Shown: positions 17,386-28,600, counted from the stretch's first letter. The stretch is 64,000 nt of DNA from Hyphomicrobiales bacterium (GCA_900470195.1 UEIJ01000002.1:186001-250000); one strand, 5' to 3'. Program-made: numbers and translations. Notes: a model not told the origin generated them from the sequence alone.

Positions 17386-17622
17386 TCAGAAGGCGGTGAA
17401 GGTCAGCGTCGTCAGCGAGCGCACGATATTGGGAATGTCGAGAACATTCTTTGCGATGAACTTGCCGATGTCCTGATCCTCGGCAATGTAGATCTTGGCC
17501 AGAAGATCGAACTCGCCGCTGGTGGAATAAAGCTCGGAGACGATTTCGCGCTGAAAGAGCGTATCGGCAACTTCGTAGGTCTTGCCGGGAACACACTGCA
17601 GTTGCAGGAAAACGGGCTTCAT
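17386..17622 (-). CDS. Stand-alone Lrp/AsnC ligand-binding (RAM) domain protein
   Basis: A 78-residue protein consisting of one AsnC-type regulatory domain: FLQLQCVPGKTYEVADTLFQ, then ELYSTSGEFDLLAKIYIAED and PNIVRSLTTLTFTAF. There is no DNA-binding helix-turn-helix, so it is a SARD-type protein that may bind amino acids or modulate a full-length Lrp by mixed assembly. GGAAGAGAC precedes the ATG. It is monocistronic on the minus strand. Confidence 0.88.
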   Translation of the reverse strand: MKPVFLQLQCVPGKTYEVADTLFQREIVSELYSTSGEFDLLAKIYIAEDQDIGKFIAKNVLDIPNIVRSLTTLTFTAF

Positions 17623-17872
17623 GTCTCTTCCTTTCGCGACGGGACCGCGTGATGCAGATGATAGCGCATATGGCGGCAGTGTTTGCAGGTTACAAACACG
17701 GACGGCGCGATGAAATCAAGAGCGAAAGCACGGCGGGATGGGACGTTCCGCGTGCCAGCACGCCAAGTGCGTATGCCGGTTCACAAAACGTGTTGATTTA
17801 CTTAATTGTAATTTTCACGAGAGGACGCAATAAGAACTCTTATTGAAACTGCAAATTGCGCAATCGGTTTAT

Positions 17873-19021
17873 ATGAAGTTCGTACTCCCCGCCGTCCTTC
17901 TGTTGTTCTCGCTCGCCTTTTTCACGGCTTGGCTGTCCGATCGCGGACGGAGTTTTCTTGTGCATTGCGGGACTTGCTTCCTGCTGATCGGCCTTGCCAT
18001 GCTGGTCCAGCTTGGCAATTTTCCCGCCGACGACCAGCTGAACACTGTGCTTTCGGCCGCATTATATGTGGGCGGCACGCTGGTTGGCGGCTATGGTATC
18101 CTGCAGCGCAGCGGCCTGCGCCTTACATCCGCTTTCTACATATTGAGCTTTTTTCTCATTGTCGGCGGCGTCTGGTACTTCTGCTATGTCGAGTCCAATC
18201 TCCTGTCGCGAGTCTATGTGCTCAATCTCGGCATGGCGACGCTGATTCTTTCTTTTGCGTGGCAGGCACGGCGCCTGTTCAAGGGCGCGCTGGTCGACAA
18301 GCTCTTGCTGGTCATGCTCGTTCTGGTGGCATTGCAGCTCGTGCCGCGCACGCTCCTGACTGCCCGTTCGCTGCTTGGCGTTGTCGATGGCGATAATTTC
18401 GCAGCGACCGTCTTCTGGCAATGGACAGTTTTTTCCACGGCCGTCGCCGCGGTTCTCACCGGTTTCGCCCTGCTGGCAGCGGCAGGGTATGACCGTATCG
18501 GCGAGCTCTCCCAGGAACGCGACAGCGATCCCCTGACGGGACTTCTCAACCGGCGCGGGCTGGAAAAGCGCTACAGCGCCCTTTCACAGGGGAAAAAAGG
18601 CGCGCCGGGCTGGGTCGCCGTTTGCGATATCGACTATTTCAAGGCATTGAACGACGCCTATGGTCACGCAGCCGGCGACGCCGTTCTGAAGGAATTTGCT
18701 GGGATTTTGCGCAAGCTTATCGGTGAACGGCCATTGATCGCCCGTACAGGCGGCGAGGAATTCGTGATCTGTCTTGATGACATGCACGCCGATAATGTTC
18801 TCCAGCTTATGGAAGGTGTGCGGCAGAATATCGAGAGGCACCGTTTCCAGCGCTTGTCTAAGGAAACCAGTGTCACATGCAGCATCGGCTGCGTCCGACT
18901 GCGGGAGCATGGCGATTTCTGGCAGACGGTCGATAAGGCCGACAAAATCCTCTACGCTGCCAAGAAAGACGGTCGTAATCGCATCTATGTGGAAGGACTG
19001 GTTCCGGGCGGGGCGGAATAG
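17873..19021 (+). CDS. Membrane-bound GGDEF-domain diguanylate cyclase
   Basis: About 382 residues from ATG 17873; an in-frame TTG at 17843 would add ten. The N-terminal half is hydrophobic with six or seven helices ending near residue 215. Then a GGDEF domain begins DSDPLTGLLNRRGLEKR and carries the active-site motif ARTGGEEFVICL. The metal-binding DIDYFKALNDAYGHAAGDAVL is intact, so catalytic synthesis of cyclic di-GMP is likely. The inhibitory I-site (RxxD before the motif) is absent: the equivalent positions are occupied by G and P. No EAL domain. Confidence 0.9.
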   Translation: MKFVLPAVLLLFSLAFFTAWLSDRGRSFLVHCGTCFLLIGLAMLVQLGNFPADDQLNTVLSAALYVGGTLVGGYGILQRSGLRLTSAFYILSFFLIVGGVWYFCYVESNLLSRVYVLNLGMATLILSFAWQARRLFKGALVDKLLLVMLVLVALQLVPRTLLTARSLLGVVDGDNFAATVFWQWTVFSTAVAAVLTGFALLAAAGYDRIGELSQERDSDPLTGLLNRRGLEKRYSALSQGKKGAPGWVAVCDIDYFKALNDAYGHAAGDAVLKEFAGILRKLIGERPLIARTGGEEFVICLDDMHADNVLQLMEGVRQNIERHRFQRLSKETSVTCSIGCVRLREHGDFWQTVDKADKILYAAKKDGRNRIYVEGLVPGGAE

Positions 19022-19156
19022 CGCTCGGGAGGATTTCGCGAATGGCTGCTTTGCTGTTGGCCGCCGGTAACTTTCCGGTGATAATCCAGACATGGCTGCA
19101 AATCATGCTTATTATTGCTGCCAACAATATGAGCGTGAGGAGTTCCCGAAAGTCCG

Positions 19157-19570
19157 ATGAAATGCATGTCCGTTGTGTTGCTTGCGTCCGCCGTTGCGGG
19201 TTTCCTCTCCTTCGGCCTGGCGGTTTTCCCGTCTTTCGCCATGAATGCCTCCGAAAAGGCTCAGCTTGAAAAGCTCGACCCGGCGACCCGCCTCGAGCAG
19301 CGCTGCGACGTGGAAGCCATGGAACGCATCAGCCGCGAGCAGAAAGAATATTCGGTCGACAAGGTTCTGGCCTATGCGTTCTCCGATCCGCTGACCAGAA
19401 AGAACGCCATAAAGGCCGAAGGCGCGGCATTCCGCAGCCGGGAGCATTGGTACAGGCTTTCCTTCGTCTGCAAGACGGACGAGGAACATATCAATATCCT
19501 GTCCTTCCGCTACCATATCGGGGATGAGGTGCCCCAGGACCAGTGGGACCGGCATTATCTCGTCCCGTAG
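19157..19570 (+). CDS. DUF930 domain-containing exported protein
   Basis: A 137-residue protein with a signal peptide of about 28 residues (MKCMSVVLLASAVAGFLSFG, then LAVFPSFA). The mature part has AQLEKLDPATRLEQRCDVEA and a second cysteine in LSFVCKTDEEH, the DUF930 pattern in Rhizobiales. Function unknown, periplasmic by prediction. GAGGAG lies upstream of the ATG. It is convergent with the MliC-like gene, whose stop is ten bases away. Confidence 0.82.
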   Translation: MKCMSVVLLASAVAGFLSFGLAVFPSFAMNASEKAQLEKLDPATRLEQRCDVEAMERISREQKEYSVDKVLAYAFSDPLTRKNAIKAEGAAFRSREHWYRLSFVCKTDEEHINILSFRYHIGDEVPQDQWDRHYLVP

Positions 19571-19579
19571 CAGGATTTC

Positions 19580-19966
19580 CTATTCTTCCGCGTCGTCCGA
19601 ACGGCAGGCCGAAAGCAGCGTCACTTCCTTGGCGGTATGATCGGCCTCAAGGTGGCTCAGCACGCCCTGGCCGCCATTGTCGCTCCAGCGGTAGCTGTCC
19701 TGCTCGTCGATAGCGACATATTTCTTGAGATCGTCGTGCCATTGCATCGCGATCATCTTGCCCTCGGCATCGACGACGGCAAATCCCGGCGCGCCGTCCT
19801 TGCGGATATAGGTGACAGGCACGACAACCCCGCGTTCACAGATGTAATCGACCCGCTCGATCGGATTGGCCTCCTCGGCCCGCACGGAAAATGAAGGTGC
19901 CAGAAGCAGCGCCTGGCTTGCTGCAATCACAAAAAGAGTGCCGATATACCGTTTGCCAAATGCCAT
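19580..19966 (-). CDS. MliC-family C-type lysozyme inhibitor-like protein
   Basis: A 128-residue exported protein starting MAFGKRYIGTLFVIAASQAL with a signal peptide ending near FSVRAEE. The mature domain has VDYICERG, VVDAEGKMIAMQW, then SYRWSDNGGQGVLSHL and a final cysteine in LLSACR, matching the MliC/PliC beta-barrel with two conserved cysteines. Such proteins protect peptidoglycan against host C-type lysozyme. Start chosen at 19966, because the signal peptide begins there; the frame extends to an ATG at 20101 without any family similarity. Confidence 0.78.
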   Translation of the reverse strand: MAFGKRYIGTLFVIAASQALLLAPSFSVRAEEANPIERVDYICERGVVVPVTYIRKDGAPGFAVVDAEGKMIAMQWHDDLKKYVAIDEQDSYRWSDNGGQGVLSHLEADHTAKEVTLLSACRSDDAEE

Positions 19967-20130
19967 AGGTGAAAATCCCTTGGTCAGCCCAATCCTTACG
20001 GGAAGAATAACTCTTCGACTGCACGGTTCAAGAGCGATATAGCGCCCGATACAGCCAGAGCGGGACGCGAAATTTTCGCTGCCCGTCGAAATTTCGTGCA
20101 ACCGAAACGGGTTTCATCCGTTGTTGACCT

Positions 20131-20195
20131 GCCAGTCGCGAGACTGGCTGAGGCCCGGATGAATATTTGCCCCCCGCAACCCCAGTCCGGGCCTC
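20131..20195. other. Two adjacent hairpins in a divergent intergenic region
   Basis: GCCAGTC, loop GCGA, GACTGGC (20131-20148), a GNRA-capped stem, is followed directly by GAGGCCCGGA / TCCGGGCCTC (20150-20159 and 20186-20195) with a 26-base loop. They lie between the divergent MliC-like and YdcF-like genes. No T run follows on either strand. A small RNA or 5' leader is possible; I cannot name a family. Confidence 0.5.
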
Positions 20196-20351
20196 ACCCT
20201 AGCGGGATAGCGGTGCATTCCGAGCGGATGCTTCTCATAACAAATTGGCCGTCATTTCCGAAATTGTTGGGGTTGTTTTTAAGCAACTCACCGAATTATA
20301 TCACAAAAGCGCCAATTAATAAAATATTATATTAAAACACGGTGATTTTTG

Positions 20352-21179
20352 ATGACGATCAATCTCATGGTTTCCTTTACCGTTATCGGTTTAATCCTTT
20401 TCAGTTTCAAATGGCGCAAGACGGGAACTGTGCTGATCGGCCTTGCAGCCATTCTTTATGGCGCGATTGCTTCGGCCATTGTCCCCGATTATCTCATGAA
20501 CCGCTTGCAATCTTCCTATTCATCGCAATTGCAGACACAGCTTGAAGACAATACCGCCTTCATCATCTTCGGCATGGGAACGCAGGCCATCGATCAACGC
20601 GGCCAGCAGACGGTTGAACCGCTTGCTTTCTCCTACGGGCCGCTTCTGGCGGCGGTCGCCATGAATCATCAGTGTGTCGACAAGGGTTTCAGCTGCAAGT
20701 TCATTGCCAGCGGCGCGGATGTGGCAGGAACCGGCGTTTCCGAGGCTGCGGCCATTGCGATGCAGCTTGAAAAGGCCGGGATCGATCCCGCTTCCATCCT
20801 GCTTGACGAAAAGAGCCGCAACAGCTGGCAGAATTCCAAAAACACGGCTGCGATCCTGCGCGAGATCAAGCCGGCCAAGGTCGTGCTGCTGCAGGCCGCG
20901 CCGATGATGACGCGCGATCTTCTCTATCTGGCGCATTTCGGCGTGAAGCCGGAGCCGGTTGCTGCCGGTTATCTGACGGGTTCCCATACCAACATGTCTT
21001 CGACGGGTCTTTATTTTCTGCTGACCGATGTGGCGCTTCACGAGGAAATCGGTGTCCTGCGTTATGCGGTTTATAATTTCATGGGCTGGAACGAGCCGAA
21101 GCAGCCTGAGCTAGAATTGGCCGGGGACTTGGTCGGGGACAGCGGCACACCTTCCGCCAAACCGGTGCCGGTACAGTGA
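20352..21179 (+). CDS. YdcF/SanA family (DUF218) envelope protein
   Basis: A 275-residue protein. Two N-terminal helices (about residues 4-20 and 27-45) are followed by the DUF218 domain: AFIIFGMGTQ, then FIASGADVAGTGVSEAAAIA and GIDPASILLDEKSRNSWQNS, the acidic and Ser/Asn positions typical of the family, with KVVLLQAAPMMTRDL. DUF218 proteins act in the cell envelope (vancomycin sensitivity for SanA, ElyC-type peptidoglycan or carrier-lipid functions); the reaction is not known. Start at ATG 20352, with a TTG three bases earlier. The C-terminal 40 residues are polar and proline-rich. Confidence 0.78.
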   Translation: MTINLMVSFTVIGLILFSFKWRKTGTVLIGLAAILYGAIASAIVPDYLMNRLQSSYSSQLQTQLEDNTAFIIFGMGTQAIDQRGQQTVEPLAFSYGPLLAAVAMNHQCVDKGFSCKFIASGADVAGTGVSEAAAIAMQLEKAGIDPASILLDEKSRNSWQNSKNTAAILREIKPAKVVLLQAAPMMTRDLLYLAHFGVKPEPVAAGYLTGSHTNMSSTGLYFLLTDVALHEEIGVLRYAVYNFMGWNEPKQPELELAGDLVGDSGTPSAKPVPVQ

Positions 21180-21351
21180 GTTAATGATGCTATCACCGGG
21201 ACGTTTCGATCCGCCTGCGAAAAAATTATCCTCGAAATCTCCTTAAAACTGCGCGGATTTTTCGAAGTCGTTTCAAATAACGACCGGCTTGTGGCATCCT
21301 GTCTTCAAAGAGCTCTGATACTGTCTTGACCAATGAAACATGGAGGCGGTC

Positions 21352-22380
21352 ATGAAGATATCGAGATTTTCGCTCACTCTGGCGGCATTGGTGGCCGCGG
21401 CTTCGCTGGCCGGGACGGTTCGGGCAAGCTTTGCAGATCAGACACTTCTGAACGTGTCCTACGATCCGACACGTGAGCTCTACAAGGATTACAACGCCGC
21501 TTTTGCCGCCCACTGGAAAGCGGAAACAGGGGAAACCGTCACCATTCGCGCATCCCATGGCGGGTCGGGCAAACAGGCGCGCTCGGTGATCGACGGCATC
21601 AAGGCCGATGTGGTGACGCTGGCGCTCGAAAGCGATATCGACGCCATTGCCGAACTTTCGGGCAAGATCGACAAGGACTGGCGCAAGCGCCTGCCCAACA
21701 ATTCGGCCCCCTATACGTCAACCATCGTCTTCCTCGTGCGCAAGGGAAATCCCAAGGGCATCAAGGATTGGGGCGATCTGGTGAAGGATGGCGTCGAGGT
21801 CATCACGCCGAACCCGAAGACATCCGGCGGCGCGCGCTGGAACTACCTCGCCGCATGGGCGTGGGCCTACAAGCAGTACGGCGGTGACGAGCAGAAGATC
21901 AAGGATTACATTGGCGAGCTGTTCCGCCATGTGCCTGTTCTCGATACGGGCGCGCGCGGCTCGACCACCACATTCGTGCAGCGCCAGCTGGGCGATGTGC
22001 TGCTTGCCTGGGAAAACGAAGCCTATCTCTCGGTCGCGGAATTTGGCGAGGACGCTTTCGACATCGTCGTGCCGCCGCAGTCCATTCTGGCTGAACCGCC
22101 GGTCGCGGTCGTGGACAAGAATGCCGAGGAAAACGGCACCACCAAGGTCGCGCAGGCTTATCTCGAATATCTGTACTCGCCCGAAGGGCAGGCCCTTGCC
22201 GCCAAGCACTTCTACCGTCCGTCGAAGCCTGATGTGATCCCGGCTGACAAGCAGCGCAAGTTTCCTGACTTGACGCTCGTGACGATCGATGATCCCATTT
22301 TCGGCGGATGGGCCAAGGCACAGCCCTATCATTTTGGCGATGGAGGAACGTTCGACCAGCTCTACAAGCCCGGTAAATAA
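21352..22380 (+). CDS. Sulfate/thiosulfate ABC transporter substrate-binding protein
   Basis: A 342-residue periplasmic protein with a signal peptide (about residues 1-25, ending RASFA). Sulfate-binding protein signatures: [20 protein letters not shown] and [20 protein letters not shown] (anion-binding loop), and [25 protein letters not shown] at 21342-21346 precedes the ATG; an ATG twelve bases upstream is in frame but overlaps this site. It is the first gene of a four-gene sulfate importer, with 23 bp to cysT. No clear regulator gene nearby. Confidence 0.95.
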   Translation: MKISRFSLTLAALVAAASLAGTVRASFADQTLLNVSYDPTRELYKDYNAAFAAHWKAETGETVTIRASHGGSGKQARSVIDGIKADVVTLALESDIDAIAELSGKIDKDWRKRLPNNSAPYTSTIVFLVRKGNPKGIKDWGDLVKDGVEVITPNPKTSGGARWNYLAAWAWAYKQYGGDEQKIKDYIGELFRHVPVLDTGARGSTTTFVQRQLGDVLLAWENEAYLSVAEFGEDAFDIVVPPQSILAEPPVAVVDKNAEENGTTKVAQAYLEYLYSPEGQALAAKHFYRPSKPDVIPADKQRKFPDLTLVTIDDPIFGGWAKAQPYHFGDGGTFDQLYKPGK

Positions 22381-22403
22381 ATAAAGAGGGAACAAACCAG
22401 CGC

Positions 22404-23270
22404 ATGTCTTCGCTCCCTGCACGGGCCAGAGCAGGGTCGCACTTCAGAAAGCCGAGCGTCATTCCCGGTTTCGGGCTGACGTTCGGCTTCAGTGTTGCCT
22501 ATCTGACCCTTCTCATCCTCATTCCGCTTGCGGCCTTGGTGCTGCGTTCCACCGAAGTCGGATTTCTCGGCTTCTGGCGCCTCGTCACCGACGAGCGCAC
22601 GTTGAAAGCGCTTGAAACGAGTTTCGGCACCGCCTTCATTGCGGCGCTGGTCAATGTGGTCTTTGGCGTCATCCTCGCCTGGGTACTGGTGCGCTATCGC
22701 TTTCCGGGACGCCGCTTCGTCGATGCAATCGTCGATATTCCCTTCGCTCTGCCGACGGCAGTGGCCGGCATCGCGCTTGCCGCGATCTATGCGCCGAATG
22801 GCTGGGTCGGCAGCCTGCTGGCGCCGTTCGGTATCCGCGTCGCGTTCTCGCGGGCGGGCATCGTCATCGCGCTGATCTTCATCGGCCTGCCCTTCGTGGT
22901 GCGCACCGTCCAGCCGATCATGGAGGAAATCAGCCGCGAGGTCGAAGAGGCCGCGGCGACGCTTGGCGCTTCCCGCTTCCAGACGATCTGGCGGGTCCTG
23001 CTGCCAAGCCTGCAACCGGCCATCCTCACCGGCTTCGCGCTCGCCTTTGCGCGGGGCGTTGGCGAATATGGCTCGGTCATCTTCATCGCGGGCAACACCC
23101 CCTATGTCTCGGAAATCGCGCCGCTTCTGATCGTCATCAAGCTTGAGGAATATGATTATGCCGGAGCGACCGCGCTTGCCACGGTGATGCTGGCGCTTTC
23201 CTTTGCGATGCTGCTTTTCATCAATCTCATCCAGGCGTGGACACGGAGGAAATATGGTCATGGCGAATGA
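22404..23270 (+). CDS. cysT: Sulfate ABC transporter permease CysT
   Basis: A 288-residue inner-membrane permease with six helices. The EAA loop reads [21 protein letters not shown] at about residues 182-202, and [12 protein letters not shown] closes the typical CysT region. With CysW it forms the channel of the sulfate/thiosulfate importer. It overlaps the start of cysW by 17 bases. Confidence 0.95.
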   Translation: MSSLPARARAGSHFRKPSVIPGFGLTFGFSVAYLTLLILIPLAALVLRSTEVGFLGFWRLVTDERTLKALETSFGTAFIAALVNVVFGVILAWVLVRYRFPGRRFVDAIVDIPFALPTAVAGIALAAIYAPNGWVGSLLAPFGIRVAFSRAGIVIALIFIGLPFVVRTVQPIMEEISREVEEAAATLGASRFQTIWRVLLPSLQPAILTGFALAFARGVGEYGSVIFIAGNTPYVSEIAPLLIVIKLEEYDYAGATALATVMLALSFAMLLFINLIQAWTRRKYGHGE

Positions 23271-24138
23271 ACCTGCCTCTTCCGCTCCCCGCGAAAGCCG
23301 AAGCGCCGTCACCGAAAGCTTGGGTACACGCATTACGCTGATCGCTGTGGCGCTGGCTTTTCTGGCGCTCTTCCTCATCCTCCCGGTCATTGCGGTCTTC
23401 GTGGAAGCCTTCCGCAAAGGCGCGGGCGAATATCTGGCGGCGCTGGTCGAGCCGGACGCCTGGGCCGCGATAAGGCTCACGCTGATCGTCGCAGCCATTG
23501 CCGTACCGCTTAATCTCGTCTTCGGCATCGCCGCAGCGTGGGCTATCGCCAAGTTCGAATTCAAGGGCAAGGCGCTGCTCACCACGCTGATCGACCTGCC
23601 GTTTTCCGTGTCTCCGGTCATTTCCGGTCTCGTTTTCGTGCTGCTTTTCTCTAGTCACAGCCTGCTCGGCCCGTGGCTTTCAAAGCACGGCATCGAGATA
23701 TTGTTCGCCGTTCCGGGCATCGTGCTGGCGACCGTGTTCGTTACATTTCCCTTCGTCGCACGCGAACTGATCCCGCTGATGCAGGAGCAGGGAACGGGCG
23801 ACGAGGAGGCGGCGATTTCGCTCGGCGCCAATGGCTGGCAGACCTTTCGTTATGTTACGCTACCCAATATCAAATGGGGGCTGCTTTACGGCGTGCTGCT
23901 CTGCAATGCGCGTGCAATGGGTGAGTTCGGCGCCGTTTCCGTCGTCTCTGGACATATTCGCGGTCTCACCAATACGATGCCGCTGCATGTGGAAATTCTC
24001 TACAACGAATATAATTTCGTCGGTGCATTCGCGGTGGCGTCGCTCCTGGCTTTTCTGGCGCTCCTGACGCTCGCCATCAAGACGGCGCTGGAATTGCGCT
24101 ACGGCGACGAGCTGGCTGGCAGCGGAAACGGGCACTAA
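23254..24138 (+). CDS. cysW: Sulfate ABC transporter permease CysW
   Basis: A 294-residue permease with six helices, EAA loop [21 protein letters not shown] near residues 182-202 and [15 protein letters not shown] after it, as in CysW. Start chosen at 23254 because GGAGGA lies eight bases upstream; this places the start inside the cysT reading frame. A longer frame from 23203 has no support. Confidence 0.94.
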   Translation: MVMANEPASSAPRESRSAVTESLGTRITLIAVALAFLALFLILPVIAVFVEAFRKGAGEYLAALVEPDAWAAIRLTLIVAAIAVPLNLVFGIAAAWAIAKFEFKGKALLTTLIDLPFSVSPVISGLVFVLLFSSHSLLGPWLSKHGIEILFAVPGIVLATVFVTFPFVARELIPLMQEQGTGDEEAAISLGANGWQTFRYVTLPNIKWGLLYGVLLCNARAMGEFGAVSVVSGHIRGLTNTMPLHVEILYNEYNFVGAFAVASLLAFLALLTLAIKTALELRYGDELAGSGNGH

Positions 24139-24212
24139 CATTTGAATCAATAGTTAGCCGCAAGGCGGTGGAATAAAGCATGGCCGCGAGGCGGCAGGGG
24201 AAAGGATTGGGA

Positions 24213-25277
24213 ATGGAAGTTCGTGTTGCCGGAGTGCGTAAGGAGTTCGCTCGCTTCCCGGCGTTGCATAATGTCTCGCTGGATATCCGTTCCGGCGAGC
24301 TGATCGCTTTGCTGGGGCCTTCCGGTTCGGGCAAGACTACGCTTTTGCGCCTGATCGCCGGTCTGGAAACGCCGACTGAGGGCACGATCTTCTTCGGAGA
24401 CGAAGACGCGTCGCAGAAGAGCGTGCAGGAGCGCAATGTCGGTTTCGTCTTCCAGCATTATGCGCTGTTCCGTCATATGACGGTGGCGGACAATATCGGT
24501 TTCGGCCTCAAGGTGCGTCCGAGCGCGACGCGCCCGTCGAGCGACGCCATTCGCAGCCGCGCGCTGGAGCTGCTCGATCTCGTGCAGTTGCAGGGGCTGG
24601 AAAAACGCTATCCGGCGCAGCTTTCCGGCGGCCAGCGCCAGCGCGTCGCCTTGGCTCGCGCCATGGCGATCGAACCGAAAGTCCTGCTTCTCGATGAGCC
24701 GTTCGGGGCGCTCGATGCGCTGGTGCGCAAGGAATTGCGCCGCTGGCTGCGCGAGATCCACGACAAGACGGGCCACACGACCGTTTTCGTGACCCACGAT
24801 CAGGACGAGGCGCTGGAGTTGGCCGACCGCGTGGTGGTGATGAGCCAGGGACGTATCGAGCAGGTCGGCACGCCGGACGAAGTCTATGACAATCCGAATT
24901 CCCCCGGGGTCTACGGCTTTATCGGAGAATCGAGCACGCTTCCGGTGCGGGTTGAAAAAGGTGAGGTCTGGCTGGTGGACCGCAATATCGGCCTGACCGC
25001 CGAGGGCGTGGCGGATGGCGATGCGCAGCTCTTCTTCCGCCCGCACGATGTCGAATTGCTGGACGGTTGCGGCGGCTGCATCGCCGGCACTGTGGTGGCA
25101 AGCCGCCGTTCGGGCGGCAAGCGCCGCGTCGAACTGGAAGTCGGCGGCGCACGCGAGCGCGTCGAGATCGAAATTCCCGCCGAACACCCGGCCGCGGAAA
25201 AGAGCCGCATCGCGTTCCGTCCCCGCTACTGGAAACTTTTTCCGGCAGGCGGCACCGGTTCCGGAACAGGTTCCTGA
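24213..25277 (+). CDS. cysA: Sulfate ABC transporter ATP-binding protein CysA
   Basis: A 354-residue ATPase energising the CysTW permease. Walker [10 protein letters not shown] near residues 37-45, Q-loop [12 protein letters not shown], signature [15 protein letters not shown], Walker [15 protein letters not shown], switch [10 protein letters not shown]-terminal regulatory TOBE-like domain follows (about residues 240-350). Start chosen at 24213, after GGGGAAAGG; an upstream in-frame ATG at 24180 lacks family similarity. It ends the operon and is followed by a terminator. Confidence 0.95.
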   Translation: MEVRVAGVRKEFARFPALHNVSLDIRSGELIALLGPSGSGKTTLLRLIAGLETPTEGTIFFGDEDASQKSVQERNVGFVFQHYALFRHMTVADNIGFGLKVRPSATRPSSDAIRSRALELLDLVQLQGLEKRYPAQLSGGQRQRVALARAMAIEPKVLLLDEPFGALDALVRKELRRWLREIHDKTGHTTVFVTHDQDEALELADRVVVMSQGRIEQVGTPDEVYDNPNSPGVYGFIGESSTLPVRVEKGEVWLVDRNIGLTAEGVADGDAQLFFRPHDVELLDGCGGCIAGTVVASRRSGGKRRVELEVGGARERVEIEIPAEHPAAEKSRIAFRPRYWKLFPAGGTGSGTGS

Positions 25278-25318
25278 CCGTCACTTTGCGGTGAATGGCC
25301 GGTTTGTTGAAACACCGG

Positions 25319-25364
25319 GCCCGGCAGATGCGCGGCGAACCCCGCGAGCCTGCCGGGCTTTTTC
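25319..25364 (+). terminator. Rho-independent terminator of the sulfate operon
   Basis: Outer stem GCCCGGCAG / CTGCCGGGC (25319-25327 and 25350-25358) with an inner CGCGG / CCGCG pairing, followed by TTTTTC. It lies 42 bases behind the cysA stop. Confidence 0.88.
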
Positions 25365-25684
25365 GTATCGAAGGATGCGAGCCTGCCCGCGCCGAAATTT
25401 CCAAGCGGGTTACCTGCGGTGGTATTTTTTTTATTTTCAATATGTTAGGGTTGCAGGAAACGGGGTGTTTCATAACGCAACATTAATGGGCGGAAAGAAT
25501 TGTGCGTTGCGATTTAAACGGTTTGAATATCAGCACATTGCGCCGTCGCATTTTGGCCAAATGCGCCCGACATTCAGGGAACCGATCACGGATACTGCCG
25601 TTTCCCTGAAATGAAAATTTGGAATAATGTCAGTATCCACCCGCCGCAGATAACTCATTTCCTTCGGAAAGGCTGTTAAGGCAG
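25365..25684. other. Promoter and leader region of cgs
   Basis: 320 bp without a gene, AT-richer than its surroundings, with an A/T tract near 25425-25440. A leader dyad TTCAGGGAA / TTCCCTGAA (25573-25581 and 25602-25610) lies about 75 bases before the cgs ATG and could shape the 5' end of this long mRNA. No operator can be assigned. Confidence 0.5.
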
Positions 25685-28600
25685 ATGCCGGAATTGTCTT
25701 CTTCGCTCTCCAAATCAACCTCTACCGAGAATAAATCGCCGATGCAGCAGCCTTCGATGGAACCCAAATCCAGCGAACCGGATGCATCGGGCCAGATTCC
25801 CCCTGAACAGCCGTCGCCCATCCGGGCCTTGTACAAGACCGAGGAAGAACTCGGCGCGCTTGCCGCTGCCGTGGTGCGGGGTGAAGACATTCCGCTGCCG
25901 GGCTATATTGCCTTCCCGTTCGATCAGCGCCTGTCCGAAAACGGCAAGCTGATCCTGCATGCCTATCGCGCCTCCGATGCCGCATCACGCGCGGGCGAAA
26001 CCATCACGCCAGCCGCGCAATGGCTGCTCGACAACCATTACCAGATCGACAAGAACGTGCAGCAGGCCCGCCGCGATCTGCCGCGCCGCTTCATCCGCCA
26101 GTTGCCGCTCTACAAGGCGCCGGCTGAAAATTACGAGGGCATGCCGCGCATTTTCGCGCTGGCCTGGCTCTATGTCGCCCATACGGACAGCAATTTCTCG
26201 CTGAAGACGCTGACGGCCATCGTCAAGGGTTTCCAGACCGTCGAGCCGCTGAAGATCGGCGAGTTGTGGGCGCTGCCTTCCGCGGTGCGCTATTTCCTGA
26301 TCGAGAATGCGCGGCGCCTGGCGTTGCGCGTCGACCGCGCCCGCATCATGCGCAATCTCGCCAATACCGCAGCCGACCGCATCGTGGTTGCGGCAGACGG
26401 CACTGAACTGGATTCGGTGCTGGCGCAATATGCCGATGCAGCCCGCGACAGCACTTTCGCGACCCACCTTCTTTATCGCCTGCGCTCGGCTTCCACCGAC
26501 ACCACGGCAGCCGCCCACTGGCTGGAACGTATTCTGGAGCAGGAAGGCAGCAACCCCGAAGACGCCATCGTCGAGGAACATGCCCGCCAGTCCACCGGCG
26601 GCGTGACGATGGGCAACGTGATCCGTTCGCTCAAGTCCATCGATGACGTGGACTGGGAAACCTGGTTCGAAACCGTCAACGAGGTCGACGCGATCCTGCG
26701 TGACCACAGCGATTTCGAACTTCTGGATTTCCGCTCCCGCAATGCCTACCGCGTGACCATCGAAAAGCTCGCCCGCTATTCGGACATGAGCGAAATCGAC
26801 ATCACCTGGGCGGCGCTGAAGCTGGCCGAGGATGGCCACCGCGCCGAAAAGGCGGGGCATCCGGAAGCCGAAGGCAAGGGCGCAATCGCCTATTACCTGT
26901 CCGGCGAAGGCCGCAAGGAACTTGAACGGGTCTGCGGCTACAAGGCGCCGTTCGGTGTCAGGGCGCTGCGTTTCTATCGCGGGCTTGGCCTCTGGGGCCT
27001 GTTCATTCCGACGGCGATCTTCACGATCCTCATTCTCCTGCTCGTCAATTACTGCATGATCCGCGCCGGTCTTTCGACCGATCTGCGCACGCTGTTCACG
27101 CTGCTGGCGATCTTCCCGGCGATGGACGCATCCTATTCGCTGTTCAACGCTCTGGTGCCGTGGTTCGTGCAGCCGACGCGCCTCATCGGTTTTGAATATA
27201 AGGACGGCCTGCCTGAAGAGGCGCGCACGCTGGTCGCGGTGCCGACCTTCATCACCTCGCGTGATTCCATCGACGAGCAGATCCGCAATCTCGAAGTGCA
27301 TTATCTCACCAATCCGCGTGGTGAAATCTACTTTGCGCTGGTCAGCGACTGGACCGATGCGAAGCACGAAATTACGCCCGCGGATATGGAAATCTACGAA
27401 TATGCGCGTGAGGAAATCGCCAAGCTCAACGAGCATTATACTGGCGACGACCAGCCGCGCTTTTTCCTTCTGCACCGCCGCCGCCTGTTCAACGAGAAGC
27501 AGAATTGCTGGATGGGCTGGGAGCGCAAGCGCGGCAAGCTGCATGAATTGAACCTGCTTCTGCGCGGCGATCAGGATACGAGCTTCTTCCCGCCGGACGA
27601 GCGCCTGCCGAAGGAAATCAAATATGTGATGACGCTGGACGCCGATACGCGTCTGACGCCGGAATCCGTCACGCATCTGGCCGGCAAGCTCAGCCATCCG
27701 CTGAACCGCCCGATCATCGACGAAAAGACCGGCAAGGTCATCCGTGGCTATGGCATTCTCCAGCCGCGCGTCACGCCGTCGCTGACGACCGGCGACGAAG
27801 CGTCGTTCCTGCAGCGCGTCTTCTCGGTCAATCGCGGCATCGATCCTTATGTCTTTGCCGTGTCCGACACCTATCAGGACCTGCTTGGCGAAGGCACCTT
27901 CACCGGCAAGGGCCTTTACGACATCGACGCCTTCGAGGCGGCGCTCAAGGGCCGCGTGCCGGAAAACACGCTCCTCAGCCACGACCTTCTGGAAGGCGGC
28001 TATGCCCGCGCCGCGCTGGTCAGCGATGTCGAGGTGGTGGAAGATTATCCGACCGGCTACAATGTCGACGTTTCGCGCCACCACCGCTGGGCGCGCGGCG
28101 ACTGGCAGCTGCTGCCATGGCTGTTCTCGACCAATGCCGGTGTCAGCGCCGTCACGCGCTGGAAGATGGTCGACAATCTGCGCCGCTCGCTCAATCCGAT
28201 CCTGTGGCTGATCGCAGCCGTCGTCGGCTGGAGCGTGCTGCCGATCGGGCCTGCCGCCGTCTGGCAGGGCTTCCTCATCCTTTCCATGTTCGTGGCACCG
28301 ACCTTCGGGATCGTGACCAATCTCATCCCGCGCAACATGGATTATTCGCTGAAAGGCCATGCGCAGTCGGTGCTGACCGACATAGCGCTCGGCACGGCGG
28401 ATGTGGCGCTGCGCACAACCTTCATCGCCCATTCGGCGTTCCTGATGGCGGACGCCATTGCGCGCACCGTCTATCGTCTGTTCGTCTCGCACCGCAATCT
28501 TCTGGAATGGCGCACGGCGGCACAGGCGAGAACCTCGCCTGATACGCTGCTGTTCTATTTCCAGTTGATGTGGCCCGCCATGGCCATTGCGGGGCTGGCG

